Shown: positions 51,379 through 60,505 of the stretch, one piece after another
Layout: each line of letters begins with the position of its first letter
Numbering within the stretch: the stretch's first letter is position 1
Assembly (NCBI RefSeq): GCF_014486675.1
Contig: NZ_JACTAC010000002.1
Location: forward strand, 62,001 to 126,000
Direction of reading: 5' to 3'
DNA length: 64,000 bases
From: Flavobacterium macrobrachii
GTDB lineage: Bacteria; Bacteroidota; Bacteroidia; Flavobacteriales; Flavobacteriaceae
The notes under the pieces: model-generated
Databases searched by the model: none
What the model was told of the DNA's origin: nothing
What the model saw: the letters and a program-made list of their open reading frames with translations, nothing else
Translations under genes and position numbers: made by a program

Positions 51379-52929
51379 TTAAAATCGATAACTTACACCA
51401 GTGTAAATTCCAAAAATATAGGGTTTGAAATTTTGTGAATCTCGGGTGAAAGTATTGAGTTGGTATTTGAATGTTGGTTCAATTCGCGCTTGAAAATTCT
51501 TTAAAAAGCCATAGTTTAAACCAACACCAAAGTTGGTACTAAAATGGACAGAATTCAAGTTAGTCGCTTCGCCAATTTTCATCGTCATATCATCGGTTTG
51601 AAGAAAAACTTCGTTTTCATTAAGGAATAAAGTACTCATTCCACCAAGGATTTCTACGCCAAATTTTTTGTCAACTAATTTATAAGAAACCTCGAAAGGC
51701 ATTTCGATGTAACCCATTTTTTGGTTTAATACACCAAGATTTTGTTCTCCTTGTGTTCGGTTAAAAGTTGTTACAACATTTTTAATAGGAACAATTTCTA
51801 TTAATGAACCTTGAAGCGTTGGATCAACATTTCGCATCATTCTGGCATTACTATTTTGAAAAAATGTAATATCATTGGTGTTATAATTAACAGTAAAAGC
51901 ATTAACTCCAGTTCTAATTTTTACTTTTTTGGACACAGCATAATCAACGGCAACACCATAACTAATGTTGTTATTGTAGCTTTTGGTATTTTCATCCAAA
52001 GCATTGTCAAGCGGCGAACCGTTCTCGAAAGAACCAAAGTAAATAGGAGCAAGATTAGGTGTAACTTGCCACCTATTTAATTTTTGTTCTTTGGCAATCT
52101 GTTTTTCTTTTTCATTTAGCAATTCTTCCAATTCGTTTTTTTCTACAGTAGCAACAGCTGTAGAATCTTTTGGAATAGTAATGTCACCTTTTATAGCAAT
52201 ATTGTCTTGATTTTTCATAGCAATTTTATCAGTTCCAATATTGTTTTCTGTTTTCAACGGATTTTGATTTTCAATCAAAGTTGAATTGTTTTTTTCTTTA
52301 GCATCTTTAGCCAAATTGTTTTCGGCTAAAGGATTTTTATTGTTTTCAAATGCAGCAGTGTTTTCGGATACTGTATTGAATTTGGTGTTTTTATGGTTCG
52401 ATTTTTTATGTTCTGTTTTTGTTGCAACAGCTTCTTCTTTAGCTATAATAATTCCAGAATTTTTTTGTTGAACCGTTTTTTTCTTTTTGTTGTTTGTATT
52501 TAATTTTGTTGATTCCGATGAATTTGCTTCGTTTATAGTTTCGTCAGAAGAATTGCTTTCGGATGAACTACTATTTTCGGTTGAGACAATGGCGTTTTGA
52601 TTGTTTTCGGATGCATTTTTGTTAAAAATAACATCAGATTTTTTATTGTCTAACGTATCATTTTCATCAGAACTTTGTTTGTTGTTGTTATTAACGACAA
52701 TACCGTTAGAAGTATTTATGGTTTGATTAGTATTGGAATTCCAAACCAATAAACCAACCACGAAAAGTGCTGCAACACCAGATGATATCCACCAAAAAGG
52801 TATCACGCGGCGTTTTTTCTTTTCTTTTAGTTTTTCTTCTATGTTTTCCCAAACAAATTCTGGCGGACTGACTTCAAAATTTTGAAATTTCTCCTGAAAG
52901 AGTTGGTCTAAATTTTTTCTTGTACTCAT
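51379..52929 (-). CDS. Putative antisigma factor with outer-membrane beta-barrel-like C-terminus
   Basis: 516 residues. Residues 1-37 are a helical cytosolic segment (LDQLFQEKFQNFEVSPPEFV), a membrane helix lies at about 43-62, and residues 65-260 are low-complexity Asn/Ser/Lys-rich. The C-terminal 230 residues look like a porin-type barrel: alternating strands, ending YIFGIYTGVSYRF with a terminal Phe. The start overlaps the sigma-factor stop by 4 nt, the classic sigma/antisigma arrangement. How one chain with an inner-membrane helix and a barrel-like domain is placed in the envelope is unclear. The C-terminus may instead be a periplasmic beta domain. Confidence 0.7.
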   Translation of the reverse strand: MSTRKNLDQLFQEKFQNFEVSPPEFVWENIEEKLKEKKKRRVIPFWWISSGVAALFVVGLLVWNSNTNQTINTSNGIVVNNNNKQSSDENDTLDNKKSDVIFNKNASENNQNAIVSTENSSSSESNSSDETINEANSSESTKLNTNNKKKKTVQQKNSGIIIAKEEAVATKTEHKKSNHKNTKFNTVSENTAAFENNKNPLAENNLAKDAKEKNNSTLIENQNPLKTENNIGTDKIAMKNQDNIAIKGDITIPKDSTAVATVEKNELEELLNEKEKQIAKEQKLNRWQVTPNLAPIYFGSFENGSPLDNALDENTKSYNNNISYGVAVDYAVSKKVKIRTGVNAFTVNYNTNDITFFQNSNARMMRNVDPTLQGSLIEIVPIKNVVTTFNRTQGEQNLGVLNQKMGYIEMPFEVSYKLVDKKFGVEILGGMSTLFLNENEVFLQTDDMTMKIGEATNLNSVHFSTNFGVGLNYGFLKNFQARIEPTFKYQLNTFTRDSQNFKPYIFGIYTGVSYRF

Positions 52930-53474
52930 TTTACGGATGGTATTTTTTTACTACCAGTATTTTGTTCTATTTTTTCTTTTAAAATCATTTTTGCTCTGGA
53001 TAAATTGGATTTTGATGTGCCAATATTTATCGAAAGCATGTCTGCAATTTCTTGATGTGAATAGCCGTCGATAGTATAAAGATTGAAAACCAATCGATAT
53101 CTATCGGGTAATTCCTGAATGATTTTGGTTAAAAACTCGATGGATATTTCCTCTTCGTTTTCAATTTCTACGTCTATTTCTTCGGGAACATTGTCGTTTA
53201 CTAAACTCAAAAAGGTTTCTTTTCGATATTGTTGAAGAATGAAGTTAACCATTACTTTTTTAATCCAGCCATCAAAAGAACCTTTAAAAGAAAACAGATG
53301 AATTTTTTCAAAAATGAGTAAAAATCCATCTTGCAAATTATCTTGTGCTTCGGTATAGTTACGAGAATACTTCAAGCAAACAGAAAACAATTTTGGAGCA
53401 TATTGTCGGTATAATTGTTCTTGTGCTTTTATGTCATTCTTTTTACAATCATTTATGAGTTGTTCTATACTCAA
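52926..53474 (-). CDS. ECF-type RNA polymerase sigma factor
   Basis: 182 residues. Region 2 includes LYRQYAPKLFSVCLKYSRNY and DNLQDGFLLIFEKI; region 4 includes LPDRYRLVFNLYTIDGYSHQEIADML with its helix-turn-helix (shown in two parts, residues 127-152). It should direct RNA polymerase to envelope-stress or surface genes under control of the adjacent membrane protein. A small lipoprotein gene lies 10 nt upstream on the same strand and may be part of the unit. Confidence 0.93.
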   Translation of the reverse strand: MSIEQLINDCKKNDIKAQEQLYRQYAPKLFSVCLKYSRNYTEAQDNLQDGFLLIFEKIHLFSFKGSFDGWIKKVMVNFILQQYRKETFLSLVNDNVPEEIDVEIENEEEISIEFLTKIIQELPDRYRLVFNLYTIDGYSHQEIADMLSINIGTSKSNLSRAKMILKEKIEQNTGSKKIPSVK

Positions 53475-53484
53475 AGTCTACTAT

Positions 53485-53901
53485 TTAATGATCAACAACT
53501 ACTTCGTGCACAATATATTGGTCAGTTCCGTTAGTATCAACTCCTGTCCAAAATCTAAAGTGATATGTTCCTATTGCTTTTGGTTTGAAACTTAATGGAA
53601 CGGTTAGTGGATAATTGTTTCCACTACCATCAATACAGTTTGAATTACTAACTTTTGAACAATAAACAGCAACTGTTCTTTCATTACCAATGCTGTTATA
53701 ATAAAAATTCGAAAACACGTGACATGATGTTGGTCTTATGTATGTAACCGGAATTTCAGTAATGCTATCAACCCTAAATTTAGTTGGCATTTCTACACTT
53801 GAAACGGGTACAATTTCTGGATTAAACCCTTCATTTGTGTTCTCAAGACTACATGAAAACAATAGTAAACTTGATAATGTTATAAAAATAAACTTCTTCA
53901 T
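53485..53901 (-). CDS. Hypothetical lipoprotein before the sigma factor
   Basis: 138 residues. Lipoprotein signal FITLSSLLLFSCSLEN with Cys17. The mature part looks beta-rich (SFKPKAIGTYHFRFWTGVD near the end), like an immunoglobulin-type fold, with four further cysteines. It is 10 nt from the sigma gene on the same strand, so it is probably co-transcribed and might be an envelope sensor or target. No family recognised. Confidence 0.68.
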   Translation of the reverse strand: MKKFIFITLSSLLLFSCSLENTNEGFNPEIVPVSSVEMPTKFRVDSITEIPVTYIRPTSCHVFSNFYYNSIGNERTVAVYCSKVSNSNCIDGSGNNYPLTVPLSFKPKAIGTYHFRFWTGVDTNGTDQYIVHEVVVDH

Positions 53902-53957
53902 TTTTGGTATTCTTTTTCAGTTAGATGTTCTATTTTACTAATGGTTGCGTTAGTTTT

Positions 53958-53989
53958 ATAAAAAAATCCCGCTTTTAACGGGATTTAAC
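53958..53989 (-). terminator. Terminator of recA (minus strand)
   Basis: AAATCCCG (53964-53971) pairs with CGGGATTT (53979-53986), 7-nt loop; the T-run follows on the minus strand, 7 nt after the recA stop. Confidence 0.88.
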
Positions 53990-53992
53990 ATT

Positions 53993-54997
53993 TTAAGCAT
54001 TATTTTCTTTGATATACTCTTTGATTTTTTGTTCCAATTCGTCGGCTAATTCTGGATTGTCTTTAATTAAAGCTTTTACGGCATCACGACCTTGTCCAAG
54101 TTTTGTATCGCCGTAACTGAACCACGAACCTGCTTTTTTAATAATTTCAAATTCAACAGCCAAATCCAAAATCTCTCCAGTTTTTGAAACACCTTCGCCA
54201 TACATGATGTCAAATTCAGCGGTTTTAAATGGTGGTGCAACTTTGTTCTTGATTACTTTTACCTTGGTTCTGTTACCAATTACATTTTCACCGTCTTTGA
54301 TTTGTGAAGCGCGACGAATATCTAAACGAACAGAAGCATAGAATTTCAACGCATTTCCTCCAGTTGTTGTTTCAGGATTTCCAAACATTACCCCAATTTT
54401 CTCTCTCAACTGATTGATAAAAAATACAGTACAATGTGTTTTACTAATTGTTCCAGTTAATTTTCTCAAGGCTTGTGACATTAATCGAGCGTGTAATCCC
54501 ATTTTTGAATCGCCCATTTCGCCTTCAATTTCACTTTTTGGTGTTAAAGCGGCAACCGAGTCAATAACCACAATATCAATTGCTCCTGAACGGATAAGGT
54601 TTTCGGCAATTTCCAAAGCTTGCTCTCCGTTATCAGGTTGCGAAATGATAAGATTTTCAATATCAACACCTAATTTTTCAGCATAATGTCTGTCAAAAGC
54701 ATGTTCGGCATCAATAAATGCTGCAATTCCGCCAGCTTTTTGAGCTTCGGCAATGGCATGAAGCGTTAACGTTGTTTTACCCGAAGATTCTGGACCATAT
54801 ATTTCGATAATTCTTCCTTTTGGATAACCATTTACACCCAAAGCTAAATCAAGACCAAGCGAACCCGAAGAAATAACTTCTACTTCTTCAACAGCTCTGT
54901 CGCCCATTTTCATAACGGTTCCTTTTCCGTAAGCTTTATCTAGTTTGTCTAATGTTAATTGTAATGCTTTTAATTTGGCTTCTTTTTCTGAACTCAT
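53993..54997 (-). CDS. recA: RecA recombinase
   Basis: 334 residues from the ATG at 54997 ([13 protein letters not shown]), the usual RecA start; the open frame extends 31 codons further but without family-like sequence. Walker A is GPESSGKT (68-75), with [17 protein letters not shown], the [20 protein letters not shown] segment (Walker B and loop L1) and [19 protein letters not shown] (L2). It performs strand exchange and activates LexA-type self-cleavage. A TATTTTTA box on the minus strand at 55034-55041 is a probable promoter. Confidence 0.98.
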   Translation of the reverse strand: MSSEKEAKLKALQLTLDKLDKAYGKGTVMKMGDRAVEEVEVISSGSLGLDLALGVNGYPKGRIIEIYGPESSGKTTLTLHAIAEAQKAGGIAAFIDAEHAFDRHYAEKLGVDIENLIISQPDNGEQALEIAENLIRSGAIDIVVIDSVAALTPKSEIEGEMGDSKMGLHARLMSQALRKLTGTISKTHCTVFFINQLREKIGVMFGNPETTTGGNALKFYASVRLDIRRASQIKDGENVIGNRTKVKVIKNKVAPPFKTAEFDIMYGEGVSKTGEILDLAVEFEIIKKAGSWFSYGDTKLGQGRDAVKALIKDNPELADELEQKIKEYIKENNA

Positions 54998-55111
54998 TTT
55001 CTCTTTTATAAATTGATTTGCACTTATTTTTCGTAAAAATAATGCTTTTTTTGATGTGAAATTCAACAATAATTTAAGATTTATAAACAATCTAAAGCCA
55101 AATATAATCCG

Positions 55112-55132
55112 TACTTTTGTATTCTATTTTTG
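55112..55132 (+). promoter_or_regulatory. Two overlapping -7 boxes (TACTTTTG, TATTTTTG)
   Basis: TACTTTTG at 55112-55119 and TATTTTTG at 55125-55132. The second ends 6 nt before the ATG at 55139, so the first is the more credible promoter. Confidence 0.5.
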
Positions 55133-55138
55133 AAAACT

Positions 55139-55873
55139 ATGGAAAAACTGGTTTCTTACCCGATATCAGTCGTTTATTATTTGTGTTTCGGATTGACATT
55201 GGTTATTTTTCATCCAATTCAATGGATTTGTCTCAATGTTTTTGGATATCAAGCGCACAAAAAAAGTGTAGATTACCTAAATCTGTTTTTAGTCAGATGT
55301 ACGAATATTTTAGGAACAACTTATTCAGTTAAAAACAAAGAAGTCATTCCAAATAATGTCCCGATAATTTTTGTGGCAAATCATCAAAGTTTGTATGATA
55401 TCATAGGGATTATCTGGTATTTACGACGATTTCATGCTAAGTTTGTCAGCAAAAAAGAATTAGGAAAAGGCATTCCGAGTGTTTCTTATAATTTGCGTCA
55501 CGGAGGTTCAGTTTTAATCGATAGAAAAGATCCAAAACAAGCTTTACCAGTAATTAAAGGATTGGGTGAATACATTGAAAAAAATAAACGGTCAGCTGTA
55601 ATTTTCCCAGAAGGAACGAGAAGTAAAACCGGAAAACCAAAGGAATTTGCTCAGAGCGGTTTGAAGATTTTATGTAAATATGCACCGAATGCTTATATAG
55701 TTCCAATTTCAATTAATAATTCATGGAAAATGGTCAAATTTGGTGCTTTTCCAATGGGATTAGGAAATAAATTAGAATTTATAATTCATCAACCAATGGC
55801 GGTAAAGGATTATTCATTTGAAGAAATCATCCAAAAAACAGAAAGTGCTGTTGTAAGCGCTATCAAAATATAA
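55139..55873 (+). CDS. plsC: 1-acyl-sn-glycerol-3-phosphate acyltransferase (2)
   Basis: 244 residues from the ATG at 55139 (MEKLVSYPISVVYYL); an in-frame TTG at 55130 overlaps a -7 box and is rejected. One N-terminal hydrophobic segment, NHQSLYDI (H-x4-D, about 79-86), FVSKKELGKGIP and FPEGTRSKTGKP (about 160-171), the full LPAAT motif set. It acylates lysophosphatidic acid. It is followed after 15 nt by an acyl-ACP desaturase gene, so phospholipid assembly and unsaturation are linked. Confidence 0.93.
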   Translation: MEKLVSYPISVVYYLCFGLTLVIFHPIQWICLNVFGYQAHKKSVDYLNLFLVRCTNILGTTYSVKNKEVIPNNVPIIFVANHQSLYDIIGIIWYLRRFHAKFVSKKELGKGIPSVSYNLRHGGSVLIDRKDPKQALPVIKGLGEYIEKNKRSAVIFPEGTRSKTGKPKEFAQSGLKILCKYAPNAYIVPISINNSWKMVKFGAFPMGLGNKLEFIIHQPMAVKDYSFEEIIQKTESAVVSAIKI

Positions 55874-55888
55874 TTAAAAATAAATAGA

Positions 55889-56878
55889 ATGTCATTAAAA
55901 AATGTCCGATTGGAAGTAATGCAGTTTTTGGAAAAAAACGTCGATAGTTTTGTCGATCAGTTTTTGATTCCGGTAGAAAAAATTTGGCAACCTTCTGATT
56001 TTTTACCCAATTCGGAAAACGAAAACTTCATTGAAGAAGTAAAAGAATTACGCGAAATAGCCAAAGATTTACCCTATGATTTTTGGGTTGTAATGGTTGG
56101 AGATACGATTACCGAAGAAGCTTTGCCTACATACGAATCTTGGTTGATGGAAGTAGAAGGTGTTGATAACGAAGCTCGAAATGGTTGGTCAAAATGGGTT
56201 CGACAATGGACTGGTGAAGAAAACCGTCATGGTGATTTGTTGAATAAATATTTGTATTTATCAGGTCGAGTAAATATGCGTGAAGTTGAGGTTACGACAC
56301 AACATTTAATCAATGACGGATTCGACATTGGAACCGGAAAAGATCCGTATAAAAACTTTGTTTACACCAGTTTTCAGGAATTGGCAACCTATATTTCACA
56401 CAATAGAGTTTCACAATTGGCGAAACAATATGGTGATAAGAAATTGTCTAAACTTTGCAAAATGATTGCTGGTGACGAAATGCGTCATCATCATGCGTAT
56501 TCGGAATTTGTAACTCAAATTTTTAAAGTTGATCCTTCCGAAATGATGTTGGCTTTTCAATATATGATGAAGCAAAAAATTACGATGCCAGCTCATTTCT
56601 TGAGAGAATCAGGAGAAAAAATAAGCACAGCATTTGAAGAGTTTTCTAATTCAGCTCAAAAAATTGGAGTTTATACGGCTAATGATTATGTAGATATTTT
56701 GCAGAAATTAGTTGATAAATGGGAAATTTCAAAAATGACTAATCTAACCGATGAAGCCGAAAAAGCCCGTGATTATTTAATGAAATTACCAGCTAGAATG
56801 GCAAAAATATCGGAACGATTAGTATTGCCAGATGAAACTAAAATCTTCAAATGGGTTGAACCGGCTTTAATCAAGTAA
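55889..56878 (+). CDS. Acyl-ACP desaturase (soluble diiron, FAB2-like)
   Basis: 329 residues, the size of soluble plant-type stearoyl-ACP desaturases. The diiron motifs are EENRHGD (about 110-116) and DEMRHH (about 196-201), both in helical context, with earlier Glu ligands. It introduces a cis double bond into ACP-bound acyl chains in the cytosol using oxygen and reduced ferredoxin. It is probably co-transcribed with plsC, which would then use its products. A terminator follows. Confidence 0.93.
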   Translation: MSLKNVRLEVMQFLEKNVDSFVDQFLIPVEKIWQPSDFLPNSENENFIEEVKELREIAKDLPYDFWVVMVGDTITEEALPTYESWLMEVEGVDNEARNGWSKWVRQWTGEENRHGDLLNKYLYLSGRVNMREVEVTTQHLINDGFDIGTGKDPYKNFVYTSFQELATYISHNRVSQLAKQYGDKKLSKLCKMIAGDEMRHHHAYSEFVTQIFKVDPSEMMLAFQYMMKQKITMPAHFLRESGEKISTAFEEFSNSAQKIGVYTANDYVDILQKLVDKWEISKMTNLTDEAEKARDYLMKLPARMAKISERLVLPDETKIFKWVEPALIK

Positions 56879-56892
56879 AAGAAATATAAACT

Positions 56893-56922
56893 AAATCCTT
56901 TCCGAAAAGAAAGGATTTTTTT
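56893..56922 (+). terminator. Terminator after the desaturase gene
   Basis: 10-bp perfect stem (56893-56902 with 56909-56918) followed by Ts. It ends 13 nt before the next ATG. Confidence 0.85.
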
Positions 56923-56934
56923 AAACCAAAATTT

Positions 56935-57579
56935 ATGTCAGTAATAGATAATACCATACTTTTTGTAAAACAACAATTAGAAAATGCCGAAGGTGGACAC
57001 GATTGGTTTCATATTGAACGTGTGTATAAAAACGCATTGTTGATTGCACGAGAAGAAGAATGTGATTTGGAAGTTGTTAAACTCGGTGCTTTGCTTCACG
57101 ATATTGCCGATAGTAAGTTTCATAATGGAGACGAAACGGTTGGACCAAAAACAGCTCGAAATTTTCTCGAAAAAGAAAATGTTTCCGAACAAACCATTCA
57201 ACATGTGGTAAATATCATTGAGAATATTTCGTTTAAAGGTGGAAATTTTGAAAAGAAATTTACTTCAAAAGAACTCGAAATTGTTCAAGATGCCGACAGG
57301 TTGGATGCCATTGGCGCTATTGGAATTGCCAGATGTTTCAACTATGGTGGATTTAAAAATAGAGCATTATTCAACCCAGCAATTCCTCCAAAAATGAATA
57401 TGACCAAGGATGAATACAAAAAAAGTGATTCGCCAACGATAAATCATTTCTACGAAAAATTGTTGCTCTTAAAAGACAAGATGAACACCGAAACAGGAAA
57501 GAAAATCGCTTTGGAACGCCATAAATACATGGAAAATTTCCTGTCGCAATTTTATGCCGAATGGGAAGGCGAGAAATAA
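56935..57579 (+). CDS. HD-domain phosphohydrolase
   Basis: 214 residues. HD superfamily metal motifs in order: GGHDWFHIERVYKNA (His19/His23 region), LLHDIAD (about 53-59) and QDADRLDAIGAIGI (about 118-131). It resembles the YedJ/YpgQ group of HD phosphohydrolases, some of which cut nucleotides; the substrate here is unknown. It starts just after a terminator, so it may be read by leak-through or from an unseen promoter. Confidence 0.88.
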   Translation: MSVIDNTILFVKQQLENAEGGHDWFHIERVYKNALLIAREEECDLEVVKLGALLHDIADSKFHNGDETVGPKTARNFLEKENVSEQTIQHVVNIIENISFKGGNFEKKFTSKELEIVQDADRLDAIGAIGIARCFNYGGFKNRALFNPAIPPKMNMTKDEYKKSDSPTINHFYEKLLLLKDKMNTETGKKIALERHKYMENFLSQFYAEWEGEK

Positions 57580-57610
57580 AAAAAGAGAACCTAAATTGGT
57601 TCTCTTTTTG
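57578..57610. terminator. Bidirectional terminator
   Basis: Perfect 12-bp stem (57580-57591 with 57598-57609), 6-nt loop, with A- and T-runs; serves the HD gene and the converging enoyl-CoA hydratase gene. Confidence 0.9.
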
Positions 57611-57619
57611 TTTTATAAT

Positions 57620-58402
57620 TTACTTCCCAGTAAAACTAGCTTTTCTTTTCTCTAAGAAAGCTGTTGTTCCTTCTTTAAAATCTTCGGTGCCAAAACATTT
57701 TCCGAAGTTTCTAATTTCTACATCAAATCCGTCAACATCATATTTGTAATTAGCATTTATTGCTTTGATAGCTTTGCCGATTGCCATTGGGGAATTTTTC
57801 ATGATTTTGGCAGCAATTCCTTTGGTGAATTCTAATAATTCGGCTTGTGGAACAACATGATTTACTAATCCATAAGATTTTGCGGTTTCGGCATCAATCA
57901 TTCCAGCAGTCATGATTAATTCCATTGCGCGACCTTTCCCAATGAGTTGAGGTAAACGTTGCGTTCCGCCATAACCTGGAATTACGCCAAGAGAAACTTC
58001 TGGTAATCCCATTTTGGCATTATCGGAAGCAATTCTAAAATGACACGCCATGGCCAATTCCAATCCACCGCCAAGTGCAAAACCATTAACAGCAGCAATT
58101 ACTGGCGTTTTTAATTTTTCTACAAAATCAAATAATAATTCTTGTCCTTGAGCCGCCAATTGTGCGCCTTCTTCAACCGAAAAATTAGCAAATTCCGAAA
58201 TATCTGCACCAGCAACAAATGCTTTGTCGCCTTCGCCACTGATGATAATTACGCGAACATTGTCATCTTTTTCAAGGTTTTCAAAAGCATCGTGCAACTC
58301 TTTTATAGTAGCAACATTTAAAGCGTTTAATTTTGATGGACGATTTATGGTTACTTGTCCAATTCCGTTTTCGGTAGTAATGAGTATGTTTTCGAAATTC
58401 AT
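57620..58402 (-). CDS. Enoyl-CoA hydratase/isomerase family protein (crotonase)
   Basis: 260 residues. Crotonase signatures: DKAFVAGADISEF (oxyanion loop, about 59-71), GFALGGGLELAMACHFRIA (about 107-125) and PEVSLGVIPGYGGTQRLPQL with both catalytic Glu positions present (E in LGGGLELAM region and PEVSLG). It probably hydrates short-chain enoyl-CoA in fatty acid or amino acid breakdown. Full length and intact. Confidence 0.92.
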   Translation of the reverse strand: MNFENILITTENGIGQVTINRPSKLNALNVATIKELHDAFENLEKDDNVRVIIISGEGDKAFVAGADISEFANFSVEEGAQLAAQGQELLFDFVEKLKTPVIAAVNGFALGGGLELAMACHFRIASDNAKMGLPEVSLGVIPGYGGTQRLPQLIGKGRAMELIMTAGMIDAETAKSYGLVNHVVPQAELLEFTKGIAAKIMKNSPMAIGKAIKAINANYKYDVDGFDVEIRNFGKCFGTEDFKEGTTAFLEKRKASFTGK

Positions 58403-58438
58403 AGTATATTCTAAATTTTAATTTGTATAAATCTGTGC

Positions 58439-59902
58439 TTATTTTTTTGGCAAAGAAACTATAAATGTAGTGCCTTTTCCGAGTTCTGTTTCAAATGTAA
58501 TTGTTCCTTTGTAATTTTCGATAATGTTTTTGATAATTCCTAAACCTAATCCCATTCCGCTGTTTTTAGTGGTGAATTTTGGTTCAAAAATTTTCTCTCT
58601 ATTGATTTCTTCAATTCCAATTCCGTTATCGGTAACGGTGATTTCAACCATTGTTTCTTTTTCTTTAACCGAAACCAAAACTACTTTTAAATCTTGGTCT
58701 TCAGGAATGGATTGAATAGCGTTTTTAACCAAATTGGTAATAATTCTAATGAGTTGTGTTCTATCTAAAACGGCAATAATTTCGTCTTTTTGGCTTTTAA
58801 ATTGGATAAAATCTTCGTTGAAAATATCCAATGAAAATTCTACAACTTCAACTACGTTTAGTGTTTCGTTTTGTTGTGCAGGCATCGAAGCAAAGTTTGA
58901 AAATGCTGATGCTACCGAAGTCATTGTGTCAATTTGCTGTATCAAAGTTTTAGAATAATCATCTACTTTTTGTTTCAAATTAGGATCTTCTAAATCAAAT
59001 TTTCGCTGAAAACTTTGCACGGTTAAACGCATTGGCGTTAGTGGATTTTTGATTTCGTGTGCCACTTGTTTTGCCATTTCGCGCCAAGCTTGTTCACGTT
59101 CGCTTTGTGCTAATTTGCTCGCACTTTCTTCCAATTTATCAACCATTTGATTATAAGCATTTATCAACGAATTGATTTCTCGGCTGTTGGCTTCAATGAC
59201 GATTTTTTCGTTTTTTTGATTTAAACTTGTTTCGTTGATTTTATCCGAAATGGTTTTAAGCGGTTTTGTGATGTAACTCGCTAAAAAATAAGCCAATGCA
59301 AAAGCTACAATCAACATAAATGAATACACCTGACTTAATCGGATTAAAAACTGACGTAATTCACTTTCATAAAAACCATCATCTTCTACATAAGGAATGT
59401 TCAAAATTCCAAGAGGTTTGAACTTTTCGTCTTTGATTTGGCTAAACGAAGAACGGTTTTTTACACCATTGATGCTTTTAATGTCAACATAGCGCTTGTC
59501 AACAGAAGATTGTACTAATTTTAGAACATAATTTGGAATTGGCGGTGCAACTTTATCCACAGAAAACGAAGCTTTTGATGATTTAACAAGTTTTCCTTCA
59601 AGTGAATAGATGTTAATTTCAACGTTGTGAATATCGGCTAATTCATGGATTTTATCTTTAAAAACCAGCGGAAGATTTTCGGCAGTTAGCGGATAAGTTG
59701 TTGTAGAAAGCACATAATTGATGTGTTCTTTTATGGCAAATTCTTTTCGGTCTAAACGTTCTTGATGGTATTCTTTTGCTTCATTTTTAAATTGAATAAC
59801 TGAAATAGAAGCCATCAAAATTGACGCAATTAATATCAAAACAATCATCGACAAGAAAATTCTCGTTCTGAGGGAAAGTCGTGCTATTTTGAAATTGTTC
59901 AT
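58439..59902 (-). CDS. NtrY-like sensor histidine kinase
   Basis: 487 residues from the ATG at 59902 (MNNFKIARLSLRTRIF); a TTG six codons upstream is less likely. Two membrane helices (about 17-37 and 193-214) enclose a 155-residue periplasmic sensor; then HAMP, a HisKA domain with AHEIKNPLTPMRL (phospho-His, about residue 280) and an HATPase domain with NLVKNAIQSIPE, DNGIGI and GMGLGLGIIKN. No response-regulator gene is adjacent, so its partner is elsewhere. Confidence 0.93.
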   Translation of the reverse strand: MNNFKIARLSLRTRIFLSMIVLILIASILMASISVIQFKNEAKEYHQERLDRKEFAIKEHINYVLSTTTYPLTAENLPLVFKDKIHELADIHNVEINIYSLEGKLVKSSKASFSVDKVAPPIPNYVLKLVQSSVDKRYVDIKSINGVKNRSSFSQIKDEKFKPLGILNIPYVEDDGFYESELRQFLIRLSQVYSFMLIVAFALAYFLASYITKPLKTISDKINETSLNQKNEKIVIEANSREINSLINAYNQMVDKLEESASKLAQSEREQAWREMAKQVAHEIKNPLTPMRLTVQSFQRKFDLEDPNLKQKVDDYSKTLIQQIDTMTSVASAFSNFASMPAQQNETLNVVEVVEFSLDIFNEDFIQFKSQKDEIIAVLDRTQLIRIITNLVKNAIQSIPEDQDLKVVLVSVKEKETMVEITVTDNGIGIEEINREKIFEPKFTTKNSGMGLGLGIIKNIIENYKGTITFETELGKGTTFIVSLPKK

Positions 59903-59965
59903 TTGTAAATGATTAGTCAATAGTAATCAGTGAATAGAAAAATGCAAGATACTATTCACTAATTA

Positions 59966-60502
59966 CTACTTTTCTCTTATTCTTTTATAAAACTTAAATC
60001 CAAGCATAATCAAAACAGAAAATAAAATAATTCCGATGACGCCATAAATCCAGTTGAAAGCATTTTTTAAAATTACTAAAAAAACAACGGAAAACAATAT
60101 TATTGTTGCACCTTCGTTCCAAAGACGCATAAAATTGGAACTGTATTTAAATTGATCGTTTTGTAATTGGGAATAAATTTGATGGCATTTTAAATGATAA
60201 GCCAAAAGTAAAACTACAAAACCTAATTTGACTTGCATCCATGGCATTAGCAACCATCCAGGCATTAGAAACAACAACCAAAGTGCAAAAATTGTTGCTA
60301 AAACAGCACTCGGCCAAGTGATGATGAACCACAATCGATAGGTCATTATTTTATATTGCGCTAACAAAATTTCTCTCTCTGGCGAAGGCTTTTCGTTGGC
60401 TTCAATTTGATATACAAACAAACGAACAATGTAAAACAAACCCGCAAACCAAGTGATTATAAAGATTAAATGAAGTGATTTTATATAGTTGTAAAGTTCC
60501 AT
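59966..60502 (-). CDS. hemJ: HemJ-type protoporphyrinogen oxidase (CopD/UPF0093 family)
   Basis: 178 residues with four or five membrane helices. The segment HLIFIITWFAGLFYIVRLFV (11-30), with conserved His11, and WMQVKLGFVVLLLAYHLKCH match HemJ, the membrane haem-binding enzyme that oxidises protoporphyrinogen IX. hemH lies two genes upstream on the same strand and hemA is near, which supports the call. The gene is 3 nt downstream of a small lipoprotein gene. Confidence 0.85.
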   Translation of the reverse strand: MELYNYIKSLHLIFIITWFAGLFYIVRLFVYQIEANEKPSPEREILLAQYKIMTYRLWFIITWPSAVLATIFALWLLFLMPGWLLMPWMQVKLGFVVLLLAYHLKCHQIYSQLQNDQFKYSSNFMRLWNEGATIILFSVVFLVILKNAFNWIYGVIGIILFSVLIMLGFKFYKRIREK

Positions 60503-60505
60503 TAT

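Noticed and set aside
54998-55090. 31-codon N-terminal extension of RecA
   Set aside because: Not family-like and it covers the likely recA promoter; MSSEKEAK is the usual start.
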